64,000 nt of DNA from Candidatus Methanomethylophilus sp. 1R26 (GTDB taxonomy: Archaea > Thermoplasmatota > Thermoplasmata > Methanomassiliicoccales > Methanomethylophilaceae), in the NCBI RefSeq assembly GCF_001481295.1, contig NZ_LOPS01000017.1, positions 1 to 64,000 on the forward strand. The letters run 5' to 3'. The notes beneath the pieces were generated by a model. The model worked only from the letters and a program-made list of their open reading frames with translations. It did no database searches and was not told the DNA's origin. Shown one piece after another: positions 27,856-37,331 of this stretch. The first letter of the stretch is position 1. Every line of letters starts with the position of its first letter. Position numbers and translations under genes: made by a program.

Positions 27856-28022
27856 CGCGGGACTCTGTCGCAGCGGCTTCCGCCAGAGCGGGCATGAGGC
27901 ACGTCTGGCTGGAATCGATAAGTGCCAGATGACGGAATATGCCAGACTCGCGGGATACAATAGCCAGACGCGGAAAGGGGGATGGACGGGCGATCCGGGA
28001 CGTCCCTCCCCCGGTCTTTTTG
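27856..28022 (+). ncRNA. Candidate structured non-coding RNA with its own promoter and terminator
   Basis: The 350-bp gap 27710-28059 has no convincing gene. It contains a TATA box (27824), then a hairpin CTCTG...CAGAG enclosing GCGGCTTCCGC, then a 9-bp perfect inverted repeat CGTCTGGCT (27902-27910) / AGCCAGACG (27962-27970). Two further TGCCAGA copies (27923, 27940) could pair with the same TCTGGC. It ends in a 12-bp stem with one mismatch (GGGGGATGGACG/CGTCCCTCCCCC) followed by TCTTTTT. The next gene has its own TATA box, so this is probably a separate transcript of about 165 bases. No known RNA family is recognised. Confidence 0.45.
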
Positions 28023-28030
28023 ATGAAACC

Positions 28031-28040
28031 ATTATAAGTC
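28031..28040 (+). promoter_or_regulatory. TATA box of the coiled-coil gene
   Basis: ATTATAAGTC is centred about 26 bp before ATG 28060, favouring that start and a leaderless message. Confidence 0.5.
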
Positions 28041-28059
28041 TCGATTGTACTGTCTGGGT

Positions 28060-31000
28060 ATGAACGGGTGCACAAAAGGCGCGGCATGGCTTTCCATCCT
28101 TGCCGGGCTGATATTCATTCTGGCAATCGCCCTTGCAGAACTGGACGATATGCAGGTTTCGTCGGTCGCAGCGGCCGACTTCTATGACGACTACGAGATT
28201 TACGGCATATTCGCAGGCGCGATAGCCCTCATCGCCGGCTTCGTCGGCGTGTACGGCGCGTACGCGAGAACAGAGGTTTCATCTCGGCCGCCAATTTCTT
28301 CGTGGCCTGCCTGGGAGCGCTCATCCTGGCGACCGCGTACGGCACCATCGAGATGGGAGACAAGGTCGAGTTCTTCGTGAGGATGATCCTCATCGTCGCC
28401 ACCGTCGTGGCCCTTGCCTACTTCGCATACTACAAGAGATGGGTCGCTTCCATCATCTTCATCCTCATGGTCGTTGCATCCGTGGCCTTCCTCGGCAACG
28501 ACTTCAACGGGGACCACATGGACATCTTTGGCTACAAGTTCCCGCTGTTCGCTTTCGATTCCGATCTGATGCTCCTCGGGTTCTCCGCCCTCTATATGGT
28601 GTTCATCGGCATCTTCACCCTCATCTTCGAGAGGACCCTCACCAGCGTCGCCTTCGCGACCGAGGACCAGGGACAGGCCGAGGCCGAGGAGGCAGTCGCC
28701 GTCGAGGCGGCCGCTCCCGCCGCATCTGCCGAGGACATCGCTTCCAAGGCCGCCGAGGAGAAGGAGGCCAAGCAGAAGGCTGTCATCGCCGATGCCGTGA
28801 AGGCCAACGAGGACGCCGCCGCCCAGAGGGCAGCGGCTGTTAAGGCTGCCGAGGAGGCCGAGGCCAAGCAGAAGGCCGATGAGGAGGCCGCCGCGAAGGC
28901 GGCCCAGGAAGAAGAGGCCAGGAAGCAGGCCGAGGCTGAAGCTGCGGCTGCCAAGGCCGCTGAGGAAGAGGCCCGCAAGAAGGCCGAGGAAGAGGCCGCG
29001 GCCAAAGCTGCCCAGGAAGAGGAGGACAGGAAGGCCCAGAACATCGCCAGGATCGCGGAGCTCGAGCGCGAGAACGCGGAGCTCAGGGACCAGATCGCCG
29101 CCAAGACCGCCGCGGCAGACCAGGCTGCGGCCGAGAACGAGCAGGCAGAGAAGCAGATCGAGGATCTGAAGGCAGAGATCGCCGCGGCCGATGAGAAGGC
29201 CGAGAAGCAGGCTGAGCAGAAGGCAGCCGCCGACGAAGAGGCCGGGAAGCAGATCGCGGACCTGAAGGCCGAGAACGAGAAGCTCAGGCAGGAGCTCAGA
29301 GAGGCCAGGAAGGAACAGGCCGAGGCCGAGACCAATGCCAAGGAGAACGAGCAGAAGGCACTTTATGCATCCGCTAAGTGCCAGGATGTCCAGGCGAAAC
29401 TGGATGCTGCGGTCTCCGAGAACGAGGGGCTCAGGAAGCAGGCCGAGGCCGCCGCCGGCAAGGCGGAGGACGGGGCCGCCCTGAAGGCCCAGCTCGAGGA
29501 GGCCAAGAAGTACCAGGCGGCGGCCGAGGCCAATGCCAAGGACAATGAGCAGACCAGGATGGCCGCCGAGCAGAAGGCCTTCGATGCCTCTGCTCAGTAC
29601 CAGAGCGCCCAGGAACAGCTGGACGCCGCTACGGCTGAGAATGAGAAGCTGAAGCAGGAGCTCGAGGAGGCCAAGAAGGCCGCTGAGGGAGCCGCTGTCG
29701 CAGACAACCTCAAGATCCAGCTCGACGACGCCAAGAGGTACCAGGCCGCCGCCGAGGACAACGCCAAGGAGAACGAGCAGACCAGGATGGCCGCCGAGCA
29801 GAAGGCCTTCGACCTCTCTGCCCAGTATCAGAACTCCCAGGAGCAGCTCGCGGCCGCGAAGGCGGAGAACGAGAAGCTGAAGCAGGAGCTCGAGGAGGCC
29901 CAGAAGGCCGCCGGTCAGGCCGAGGAAGCGGAGGTGCTCAAGGCCCAGCTCGAAGAGGCCAAGAGGAACCAGGCAGCTGCCGAAGCCAACGCGAAGAACA
30001 GCGAGCAGAAGGTCTCGGACACTGCCGCCCAGTACCAGAGCGCCCAGGAACGCCTTTCCGTCGCTCTGGCCGACAACGAGATGCTCAAGCACCAGGTCGA
30101 GGAGGCCAGGAAGAACCAGGCCGCCGCTGAAGCCGCTGCCAAGGAGAACGAGCAGGCCAAGGCCGACGCCGAGCAGAAGGCCTCCGACTCCGCCGCCCAG
30201 TACCAGGCCGTCCAGGAGAAACTGGACGCCGTCCTCGCCGAGGATGAGGCGCTGAAGCAGGAGATCGAGAAGGTCAGCAGGGAGAACGAGCAGGCCAAGG
30301 CCGACGCCGAGCAGAAGGCCTCCGACTCCGCCGCCCAGTACCAGAGTGCTCAGGAGCAGCTTGCATCCGCGAAGGCGGAGAACGAGAAGCTCGCGCAGGA
30401 CCTCGAAGAGGCCAGGAAGAACCAGGCCGCTGCTGAGTCGAACGCCAAGGAGAACGAGCAGGCCAAGGCGGATGCCGAGCAGAAGGCTTCGGACTCTGCT
30501 GCTCAGTACCAGCATGCCCTGGAGCAGCTCGCTGTCGTGAACGCGGAGAACGGGAAGCTCAGGCAGGAGCTCGACGAGGCCAAGGCGGCGCCTGTGAAGG
30601 CCGCCGACGATCTGAAGGCCCAGCTCGAGGAGGCCAGGAAGTATCAGGCCAATGCCGAGGCCAACGCCAAGGAGAACGAGCAGGTCAGGATGGTGGCCGA
30701 GCAGAGGGCATACGATGCCGAGAAGAGGATCGAGGCTCTCCAGGAGGAGAACGCTGAGCTGAAGGTCAGGATCGAGAACGCGGAGAACGCCAAGGAAGCG
30801 GCCCCTGCCCCGGCACCGGCCATCTCCATCAGCGCGATGTCCGCTCCGGCCTACACTCCGGCCCAGGCCACCGCCCCGGCGGCCGTCCCCGAGCAGCCCC
30901 AGACGTTCGAGGAGCCTGCCGAGGAAGAGGAGGGATTCGACAAGGATGCCGCCCTCAGTGCGCTCGGCATCGAGCCCGAGACCCCCGAGACCTTCGTCCG

Positions 31001-31283
31001 CAGGGCTTCCTGGAACAAGGGCCTCAGGTGCAGGCGCGACTACGGGAAGTACAAGATCCCCGTGGCCTTCGTCAAGGGCAAGGTCGCCGTCTTCATCGAC
31101 GGCGATGAGCCTGTGACCTCGAAGGACGAGCCTCTCGCAAGGGAAGGCTGGACTGTCTTCCACTTCGCCGCTTCGGACATCACCGACGGAGAAGCGCAGG
31201 CGACCGTGATCGATGAGGCCGTCAAGGCGAACATCAAGGCCGCCAAGAAGCCCAAGCGCAAGACCGCTGCGAAGAAGAACTGA
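28060..31283 (+). CDS. Membrane-anchored giant coiled-coil protein with a C-terminal Vsr/DUF559-like domain
   Basis: After restoring one G near 28275 the product is 1,074 residues. Residues 1-200 hold about six membrane spans (for example FAGAIALIAGFVGVYGAY and MILIVATVVALAYFAYY). Residues 210-920 are Ala/Glu/Lys/Gln-rich coiled coil with about seven copies of a unit containing ANAKENEQ, AEQKA, SAQYQ and AENEKL. A Pro/Ala linker (AAPAPAPAISISAMSAPAY) leads to a globular end (about 965-1060): ETPETFVRRASWNKGLRCRR, then VAFVKGKVAVFIDGDEP and REGWTVFHFAASDI. That order matches Vsr/DUF559 endonuclease folds, but the catalytic PD(I/V) position reads KIPVAF, so nuclease activity is doubtful. A lysine-rich tail ends the protein. 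No such architecture is known to me. Confidence 0.7.
30144..30344 (+). repeat. 63-bp perfect direct repeat inside the coiled-coil gene
   Basis: The 63 bases 30144-30206 recur exactly at 30282-30344 and encode ENEQAKADAEQKASDSAAQY plus one residue. Other units are similar but diverged, so this pair is a recent duplication or gene-conversion product. Confidence 0.8.
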
Positions 31284-31293
31284 GAGCGGCCGA

Positions 31294-31314
31294 GGGGGCC
31301 GGTGTCCGGCCCCC
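31294..31314 (+). terminator. Hairpin after the coiled-coil gene
   Basis: A 9-bp perfect stem GGGGGCCGG/CCGGCCCCC with a TGT loop lies 11 bases after the stop. A T6 run follows 21 bases later. Confidence 0.4.
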
Positions 31315-31342
31315 CGGCAAACTCCTTACGGAGCATTTTTTC

Positions 31343-31510
31343 ATGGACGGAACAGAAGATCGCCGCGATAAGGAACGCCGCGCCGACGGCATCACCACCG
31401 ATACCGTAGCGGAGGCTCCCGAGGCATCGGGGGAGAGTCCGTTCAAAGCCATTATGAAAAGGGAAAAGGCCCTGTCGGAGAGCAAATCCGCCCGCCGCGG
31501 ATCCGATTGA
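31343..31510 (+). CDS. Possible small charged protein, 55 residues
   Basis: An ATG with GGAG ten bases upstream opens a 55-codon frame beginning MDGTEDRRDKERRADGITTD and ending SKSARRGSD before TGA. It is highly charged and has no recognised domain. It lies in the 335-bp gap 31284-31618, where nothing else is seen except the preceding hairpin and an AATATTAAATAT box before the tfs gene. It may be real, but it is unsupported by homology. Confidence 0.35.
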   Translation: MDGTEDRRDKERRADGITTDTVAEAPEASGESPFKAIMKREKALSESKSARRGSD

Positions 31511-31618
31511 ACGGCATATCCAGGTTCCGCCGCGCCCCTCCGTCATCGGGTCCCAGCGCCCCCTTAATAATATTAAATATCGGCACCACTTAGGGTCGGG
31601 CGATAGAGGCTGATAAGT

Positions 31619-31917
31619 TTGTTCTGCCCTAAATGCGGCTCGATGATGTTCCCCAAGGATGGAAAGTACAAGTGCACCTGCGGATACGAAGAGGAGACCG
31701 CCGGCAAAGCACAGGTCTACAAGACCAACTCCCAGGACAAGGAGATGACCGTCATCAGCGACACAGATGCCACCCTCCCGAGACCCGCATCACCTGCCCT
31801 GAGTGCGGTCACACCGAGGCATACTATGTCATCAGGCAGACCAGGGCGGCGGATGAGTCCCCCACCAGGTTCTACCGCTGCTGCAAGTGCAACCACACGT
31901 GGAGAGAGTACAGCTGA
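31619..31917 (+). CDS. tfs: Transcription factor S (TFIIS/RPB9-like)
   Basis: TFS stimulates cleavage of backtracked RNA in RNA polymerase. The 99-residue protein has an N-terminal zinc ribbon (FCPKCGSMMFPKDGKYKCTCG) and a C-terminal one (CPECGHTEAYYVIRQTRAAD, then E and RCCKCNHTW), including the acidic Asp-Glu pair that projects into the active site. A lost C near 31783 breaks the frame between them. The start is TTG 31619; AATATTAAATAT lies upstream as the probable TATA. It begins a replication/transcription pair with PCNA. Confidence 0.9.
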
Positions 31918-31954
31918 TCTTTCCTCCACAGCCTCAGGTACAAGGTGAGATAGG

Positions 31955-32692
31955 ATGTTCAAAGCGGAGATCAAATCAGAGACTCTGAAAGGCATTGTTT
32001 ACGTCATCTCGACCCTGGTGGACGAGGTGAAGTTCTCCATCAGGCCCGACTCGGTGACGCTTAAAGCGATCGACCCGGCGCACGTCGCCATGTCGGAGAT
32101 AACGGTCAGCAGCAGGGCCTTCCTCTCGTTCTCCGCCGACGAGTCCGAGATCGGCCTCGACCTCGACAAGGTGAAGTCCGTCCTGAAACTGGCGGGCCCC
32201 GGCGACATGGTGTTCCTCGAGCACGATCCCGACCAGGGAAGGCTCATCTTCAGGATCGGCAACATCACCAGGCGCATGAGCCTGGTCGACACCGCCTCCA
32301 TGAGCAACCCCAAGATCCCCGAGATCAACACCTCTGCTGACGTGACCCTCAAGGTCGACAGCCTCAAGAAAGGCATCAGCGCTTCTGAATCGATCTCCGA
32401 CCACATCTCGCTGGAGGCATCTCCCGACGGGTTCAGGCTGGCATGCGAGGGGGACACCGATATGGCCGACCTCTACATACCCAAGAGCGACCTCGACGGG
32501 CTGAAATGCGAGAGCAAGGTCGTTTCCAAGTATCCTCTCGATTACTTCTCCAACATCGTCAAGGTCATACCTGCCGGAACGATAGTCACGATCAAACTCG
32601 ACAACGATTACCCTATGGAGCTCCTTTTCAAGCTGGCCGAGGGGACCGCCGACGTGCTGTACCTCCTTGCCCCGAGGATAGAGAGCGAGTGA
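31955..32692 (+). CDS. pcn: DNA polymerase sliding clamp (PCNA)
   Basis: The 245-residue protein has the two-domain clamp pattern: MFKAEIKSETLKGIVYVIST, SLVDTASMSNPKIPEINTSA at the interdomain connector, and the C-terminal DVLYLLAPRIE that contacts PIP-box partners. It trims around DNA and tethers polymerase, FEN1 and ligase. Length is normal and no frame break is present. It lies between tfs and the transketolase genes, 38 bp after tfs. Confidence 0.94.
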   Translation: MFKAEIKSETLKGIVYVISTLVDEVKFSIRPDSVTLKAIDPAHVAMSEITVSSRAFLSFSADESEIGLDLDKVKSVLKLAGPGDMVFLEHDPDQGRLIFRIGNITRRMSLVDTASMSNPKIPEINTSADVTLKVDSLKKGISASESISDHISLEASPDGFRLACEGDTDMADLYIPKSDLDGLKCESKVVSKYPLDYFSNIVKVIPAGTIVTIKLDNDYPMELLFKLAEGTADVLYLLAPRIESE

Positions 32693-32696
32693 TAGC

Positions 32697-33524
32697 ATGG
32701 CGATGTCCGTAGCAGACCTCGAGGACGTTGCCAGGCGCATCCGTATAGACATCATCGAGATGACGACGGCCGCGGGTTCCGGGCACCCGGGTGGATCGCT
32801 CTCCTCGGCCGATCTCCTGGCCGCATTGTACTTCCGCATCATGAAGATCGATCCCGCCGACCCCTACGCGGACGGCAGGGACCGTTTCATTCTCTCCAAG
32901 GGCCATGCCGCTCCCGCCCTGTACTCGGCGCTCGCCGAGAGGGGGTACTTCCCCGTCGAGGAGCTCAAGACCCTCCGCCGGCTGGGATCCAGGCTCCAGG
33001 GCCATCCCGCATACCGCGATGTCCCGGGCGTAGAGGTGACCACCGGGTCCCTCGGCCAGGGGCTGAGCATGGCCTGCGGCATCGCCCTCGCCGCCAAGAT
33101 GGACGGCAAGGACTACCGGACTTACTGCCTCCTCGGCGACGGGGAGCTCCAGGAGGGCCAGAACTGGGAGGCTGCCATGTTCGCCCGCAAATACGGGCTG
33201 AACAACCTCACCGCCTTCGTCGACAGGAACCGCCTGCAGATCTGCGGGAACACCGAGGAGGTCATGCCCCTGGACCCGCTCCCGGAGAAGTTCCGCGCTT
33301 TCGGATGGAACGTCATAATAATCGACGGCAACGACATGAGGCAGATCATAGACGCCTGCGAGAAGGCCGCCGCATCGAAGAAGAACCCGACGGTCGTCAT
33401 CATGAAGACCATCAAAGGGAAAGGGGTCTCGTTCATGGAGAACAACGCCGACTTCCACGGCAAGACCTGCACGCCCGAGCAGTATGCACAGGCCATGAAG
33501 GAGCTCAGGGGTGAGGCGCAATGA
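32697..33524 (+). CDS. Transketolase, N-terminal (TPP-binding) subunit
   Basis: This half of a split transketolase binds thiamine diphosphate: SKGHAAPALYSALAERGYF, TGSLGQGLSMACGIA and the cofactor motif GDGELQEGQNWEA...NN (LLGDG to LNNLT). Length is 275 residues, as in archaeal split forms. Its ATG follows the PCNA stop by four bases and its end overlaps the C-terminal subunit by four bases (ATGA). With transaldolase it interconverts pentose and hexose phosphates, needed here to make ribose without an oxidative pentose pathway. Confidence 0.93.
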   Translation: MAMSVADLEDVARRIRIDIIEMTTAAGSGHPGGSLSSADLLAALYFRIMKIDPADPYADGRDRFILSKGHAAPALYSALAERGYFPVEELKTLRRLGSRLQGHPAYRDVPGVEVTTGSLGQGLSMACGIALAAKMDGKDYRTYCLLGDGELQEGQNWEAAMFARKYGLNNLTAFVDRNRLQICGNTEEVMPLDPLPEKFRAFGWNVIIIDGNDMRQIIDACEKAAASKKNPTVVIMKTIKGKGVSFMENNADFHGKTCTPEQYAQAMKELRGEAQ

Positions 33525-34465
33525 CCGGAGAGCGTCTGGCACAGCGCGATTACTACGGCAAGGCGCTTGCGGACCTGGCGCCGTCCAGGCCCGACATCGT
33601 GGTCATGGACGCCGACCTCGCCGGCTCCACCAAGACCTCGTCCTTCAAGGCCGTCGCTCCCGAAAGGTTCGTGGAGGTAGGCATCGCCGAGGCCAACATG
33701 ATCGGCGTCGCGGCGGGCCTGGCGGTCTCCGGGAAGACCGTCTTCGCCTCCACCTTCGGGGTCTTCGCCAGCGGGAGATGCTGGGAGCAGATCAGGATGG
33801 CCGTGGCCTACCCCTGCCTCAACGTCAAGGTCGTCGCCACCCACTGCGGGCTCTCCGTGGGCCCCGACGGGGCGACCCATCAGGCCCTGGAGGACATAGC
33901 CCTGATGCGCGCCCTCCCCAACATGACGGTGGTCGTCCCCGCCGATGCCAACGAGGCCTACGCGGCCACTCTGGCACTTGCAGACTTCAAGGGTCCCGCC
34001 TACATGAGGATGGGACGCTCGAAATTCCCGGTCATAACCCCCGCAGGCCAGACCTTCGAGATCGGGAAGGCTTCCGTCATGAGGGAGGGCTCCGACGTCA
34101 CCATCGTCGCCTGCGGGCAGCTGGTCGTCTCCGCTCTGGAGGCGGCCGACAAGCTCGCCGCTTCCGGGGTCTCGGCAGAGGTCATCAACATGTCCACGGT
34201 CAAGCCCCTGGACGGCGAGACCCTGCTCAGGTCCGTCCGCAAGACCGGCGCGGCCGTCACCGCGGAGGAGCACAGCATCATCGGCGGGCTGGGCTCCGCC
34301 GTGTGCGAGTTCCTCTCGGAGAACCTGCCTGTGCCGGTCTGCAGGGTGGGCACCAAGGACATCTTCGGAGAGTCCGGGGAAGCCGACGAACTGCTGGTCA
34401 AGTACGGCCTGACCGCCGACGGCATCGCCGATGCCGCCGTGAAGGCCGTTTCCAAGAAGAAGTGA
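33521..34465 (+). CDS. Transketolase, C-terminal (pyrimidine-binding) subunit
   Basis: The 314-residue partner carries the pyrimidine-binding domain (RFVEVGIAEANMIGVAAGLA with the catalytic Glu, STFGVFASGRCWEQIRMAVA) and the C-terminal transketolase domain (VTAEEHSIIGGLGSAVCEFL). It starts inside the stop of the N-terminal subunit, which ensures equal synthesis. No frameshift is seen. Confidence 0.93.
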   Translation: MTGERLAQRDYYGKALADLAPSRPDIVVMDADLAGSTKTSSFKAVAPERFVEVGIAEANMIGVAAGLAVSGKTVFASTFGVFASGRCWEQIRMAVAYPCLNVKVVATHCGLSVGPDGATHQALEDIALMRALPNMTVVVPADANEAYAATLALADFKGPAYMRMGRSKFPVITPAGQTFEIGKASVMREGSDVTIVACGQLVVSALEAADKLAASGVSAEVINMSTVKPLDGETLLRSVRKTGAAVTAEEHSIIGGLGSAVCEFLSENLPVPVCRVGTKDIFGESGEADELLVKYGLTADGIADAAVKAVSKKK

Positions 34466-34469
34466 TACC

Positions 34470-35126
34470 ATGAAGATCTTCATAGACACCGCGAACCTCG
34501 ATATGATCAAAGAGATCAACAGCTGGGGAATACTCGACGGAGTTACCACCAACCCCAGCCTCGTCGCCAAGGAGAACACCGACACCCCTACCCACGTGAA
34601 GGAGATCGCCAAGATCCTCGGCGACCGCCCCGTATCCGCCGAGGTCATGGCCGTCGACCACGAGGGCATGATCAAGGAGGGCGAGAAGCTCCACGCCATC
34701 GCTCCCAACGTGAACGTCAAGCTGCCCATGTGCATCGAGTCCTTGAAGGCCACCAAAGCGCTGTCCGAGGAGGGCATCGATGTCAACATGACCCTGATTT
34801 TCGACCCCCTGCAGGCGCTCATGGCCGCCAAGGCCGGCGCCAGGTACGTGTCCCCCTTCATCGGGAGGCTGGACGACATCGGGGCCCACGGAGTGGACAT
34901 GCTCTCGGAGACCGTGCAGATCATCCACCAGTACGGCTACGACACCGAGATCATCGCCGCCTCCATCAGGCATCCGACCCACGTCCTCGATGCGGCGGAG
35001 ATGGGATGCGACATCGCCACCATCCCCTACGACATCCTCAAGAAGATGGTGGCCCACCCCAAGACCGACGAGGGCATCGCCAAGTTCAAGGCCGACTACG
35101 AGAAGGTAAACGGACCCTCCCAGTGA
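34470..35126 (+). CDS. tal: Transaldolase, short (TalC/MipB) type
   Basis: The 218-residue enzyme has MKIFIDTANLDMIKEINSWG, VTTNPSLVAKE and the Schiff-base lysine in NVNVKLPMCIESLKA, followed by FIGRLDDIGAHG. This short form is a transaldolase or, in some bacteria, a fructose-6-phosphate aldolase. Placement directly after the transketolase subunits favours transaldolase in the non-oxidative pentose pathway. ATG 34470 lies four bases after the transketolase stop. Confidence 0.92.
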   Translation: MKIFIDTANLDMIKEINSWGILDGVTTNPSLVAKENTDTPTHVKEIAKILGDRPVSAEVMAVDHEGMIKEGEKLHAIAPNVNVKLPMCIESLKATKALSEEGIDVNMTLIFDPLQALMAAKAGARYVSPFIGRLDDIGAHGVDMLSETVQIIHQYGYDTEIIAASIRHPTHVLDAAEMGCDIATIPYDILKKMVAHPKTDEGIAKFKADYEKVNGPSQ

Positions 35127-35132
35127 GGTGCC

Positions 35133-36278
35133 ATGTCAGGGATCACCGTCGTCGGCGGGGGACCTGCAGGGTCCATGTCCGCCATGTACCTCGCGGCATC
35201 CGGCCGCGATGTCACGGTGATCGAGGAGCACAGGGAGAGCGGGAAACCGGTGCATTGCGCCGGGATGCTCTCCCCGGAGACGGTCAGGATGTCCGGGGTC
35301 AGCCCCGACATCCTGGGGTCCGCGAACTCCGCGGACGTCGTATTCCCCAACGGGAAAGTTCTTTCCATCGGGCGCCGGGCGCCCATGGTGTATTTCGTCG
35401 ACCGTGCCGACCTCGACCGCAGGATGGCCGAGAGGGCCATGGATTCCGGCGCCGAGTTCAGGTACGGGATCAAGTGCCGGAAGGTGGAGGTATCCCGCGA
35501 TTACGCCCTGGTGCAGACCAACCAGGGGGACATGCGCTCCGACATCGTGGTGGGGGCCGACGGCTTCCGCTCCGTGGTATCGGACTCCATCCCCGGCAAT
35601 GAGCCCAGGGAGCTCCTGACCGGGGCGCAGTACGATATCGAATACCGCATGGAGGACCAGAACAGGATAGTCCTCAGGATGGGCAGCGAGGTCGCCCCCG
35701 GGTTCTTCTCGTGGCAGATCCCCATGGGCGACACCACCCGTCTGGGTCTCTGCATATCCGCGCAGGGTTCGGCGCCGGATTACCTCAGGCACCTCATGAA
35801 GATCTCCGGCATGGAGGACCGCAGGATCATCGCCCGCTACGGCGGATGCATCCCCATCGGCAGGAAGACCAGCCATGCGGACAGGATCATGCTCATCGGC
35901 GATGCCGCCGGGCAGGTCAAGCCCGTCTCCGGCGGAGGGCTCAACCCCATCTTCAGGGCCGCGCCGTACGTCAGGGATGCGGTCGATAGGGCGTACGGGA
36001 TCGGGCTGTTCTCGGCCTCAGTCATGTCCCTCTACGAGGCAGGCTGGAGGAAGGAGCTGTCCCGCGAGCTCTCCCGCGGCGAGAGGATGAGGAAGTACTT
36101 CCTGAAGTTCTCCGACGCGGAGATGAACCTCGTCGGGCAGCTGTTCGACACCCCGGCCATCCGCGAGAAGCTGGGCATGATCGATTTCGACGACCCGAGC
36201 GCCATCGTCCGCCCCATCCTGGCGGAGAAAGGCGTCAAGTCCGGGTTCCTGAAGATCAGGCTCAGGGGAAAGCTATGA
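35133..36278 (+). CDS. Geranylgeranyl reductase family FAD oxidoreductase
   Basis: The 381-residue flavoprotein has the dinucleotide motif TVVGGGPAGSMSAMYLAASG (about 5-24), a second FAD motif HADRIMLIGDAAGQVKPVSG and the family stretch YFVDRADLDRRMAERA. Archaeal members saturate the isoprenoid chains of membrane ether lipids, using ferredoxin or a reduced flavin. The exact substrate of this one is not certain because several paralogues usually exist. It overlaps the next gene by four bases (ATGA). Confidence 0.85.
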   Translation: MSGITVVGGGPAGSMSAMYLAASGRDVTVIEEHRESGKPVHCAGMLSPETVRMSGVSPDILGSANSADVVFPNGKVLSIGRRAPMVYFVDRADLDRRMAERAMDSGAEFRYGIKCRKVEVSRDYALVQTNQGDMRSDIVVGADGFRSVVSDSIPGNEPRELLTGAQYDIEYRMEDQNRIVLRMGSEVAPGFFSWQIPMGDTTRLGLCISAQGSAPDYLRHLMKISGMEDRRIIARYGGCIPIGRKTSHADRIMLIGDAAGQVKPVSGGGLNPIFRAAPYVRDAVDRAYGIGLFSASVMSLYEAGWRKELSRELSRGERMRKYFLKFSDAEMNLVGQLFDTPAIREKLGMIDFDDPSAIVRPILAEKGVKSGFLKIRLRGKL

Positions 36279-37331
36279 GGAAGGTCCTCCAGGCGAAGGT
36301 CCCCTCGGACAGGGCCTCCGACATCATACCCAGGCTGTTCTCTTCGGGCATCGCGGACCCGGCGCCCGCATCACGGGAGGGCAGGGGTTCAGGCTGGTCC
36401 CTATCAAGGAGGGGAGGCTCGCGACGCGGAATCGATGGGGCTGGAGATCCTCTCCGGGGACGCCTATTCCGAGGCATCGCGTCCCCCCATGGAGAGGATC
36501 CGCGAGGCCCTGTCCGATCTTCCCGCTTACGACCTGGCACGTCTGCCGGAGAAATGGGAGAGGGCAGGCTCGGCGGTGACGATCAAGCTGGGCCCCAGCC
36601 TGTTCCAGTACGGGGAGAGGATCGGGAAGGCCTACGCCGAGGCCCTGGGCGCCGGATCCGTTCTTGCCGACGTCTCCGGTGTCTCCGGCGAGTTCAGGCT
36701 GCCGGATATGCGCCTCCTTTACGGGGAAGGCGGGGAGTCCGTCAAGACCGAGAACGGCATCAGGTACAGCTACGACGTCACCAAGGTGATGTTCGCCTCC
36801 GGGAACCTGGAGGAGAGGCGCCGCATGGAGCGCCTGGACTGCGCCGGGGAGACGGTCGTGGACATGTTCTGCGGCATAGGCTACTTCACGCTCCCGATAG
36901 CCAGGTTCGCCGGCGCCCGCTGCGTCCTGGCCTGCGAGAAGAACCCGGACTCCTACCGTTTCCTGCTCGAGAACATCAAGCTCAACGGCGTGGAGGGCAC
37001 GGTCATACCCATGCTCGGGGACAACCGCGCCATACCCGGGGCGCATTTCGCCGACAGGATCCTCATGGGGTATGTGCAGACGACCTCGGAGTTCCTGCCG
37101 AAGGCCAGGGAACTGGCCAAGCCGGGGTGCATCATACACTACCATGACACCTTCCCGGTGGGCGTCCAGGATGAGCGTGTGCGCAGGATATTCTCGGAGG
37201 TCTTCGGGGAGGACGGGTACGAGGTCCTCGGCATCCGCGAGGTCAAGTCGTTCGCGCCGTCGGTATCCCATTACGTCGCCGACGTCCGCGTCCGGCGATC
37301 GGCGCGGTTCAGACCTTCTCGCCGCAGCTGA
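36275..37331 (+). CDS. tRNA wyosine-type methyl/aminocarboxypropyl transferase (Trm5/Taw2 family)
   Basis: Two lost bases (near 36370 and 36430) split the N-terminus; repair joins MRKVLQAKVPSDRASDIIPR through FRLVPIKEGRLA to MGLEILSGDAYSE and gives about 352 residues. The SAM-binding core is VVDMFCGIGYFTLPIARFAG, then ACEKNPDSYRFLLENIKLNG and ILMGYVQTTSEFLPKA. The last element resembles Taw2, which transfers aminocarboxypropyl in wybutosine-type G37 modification, more than Trm5; I cannot separate them fully. The last 23 bases overlap the convergent gene's end, so another small indel near the 3' end is possible. Confidence 0.8.

Noticed and set aside
28860-30800. Tandem repeats that might be a CRISPR or satellite array
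   Set aside because: The repeats stay in frame, encode heptad-like protein units and diverge at synonymous sites; there are no unique spacers.
28200-31163. A 987-residue leucine-rich reading frame on the minus strand
   Set aside because: It mirrors the Ala/Glu-rich coiled-coil gene on the plus strand; low-complexity composition and GC-rich codons keep the antisense frame open. There is no start signal or known domain.
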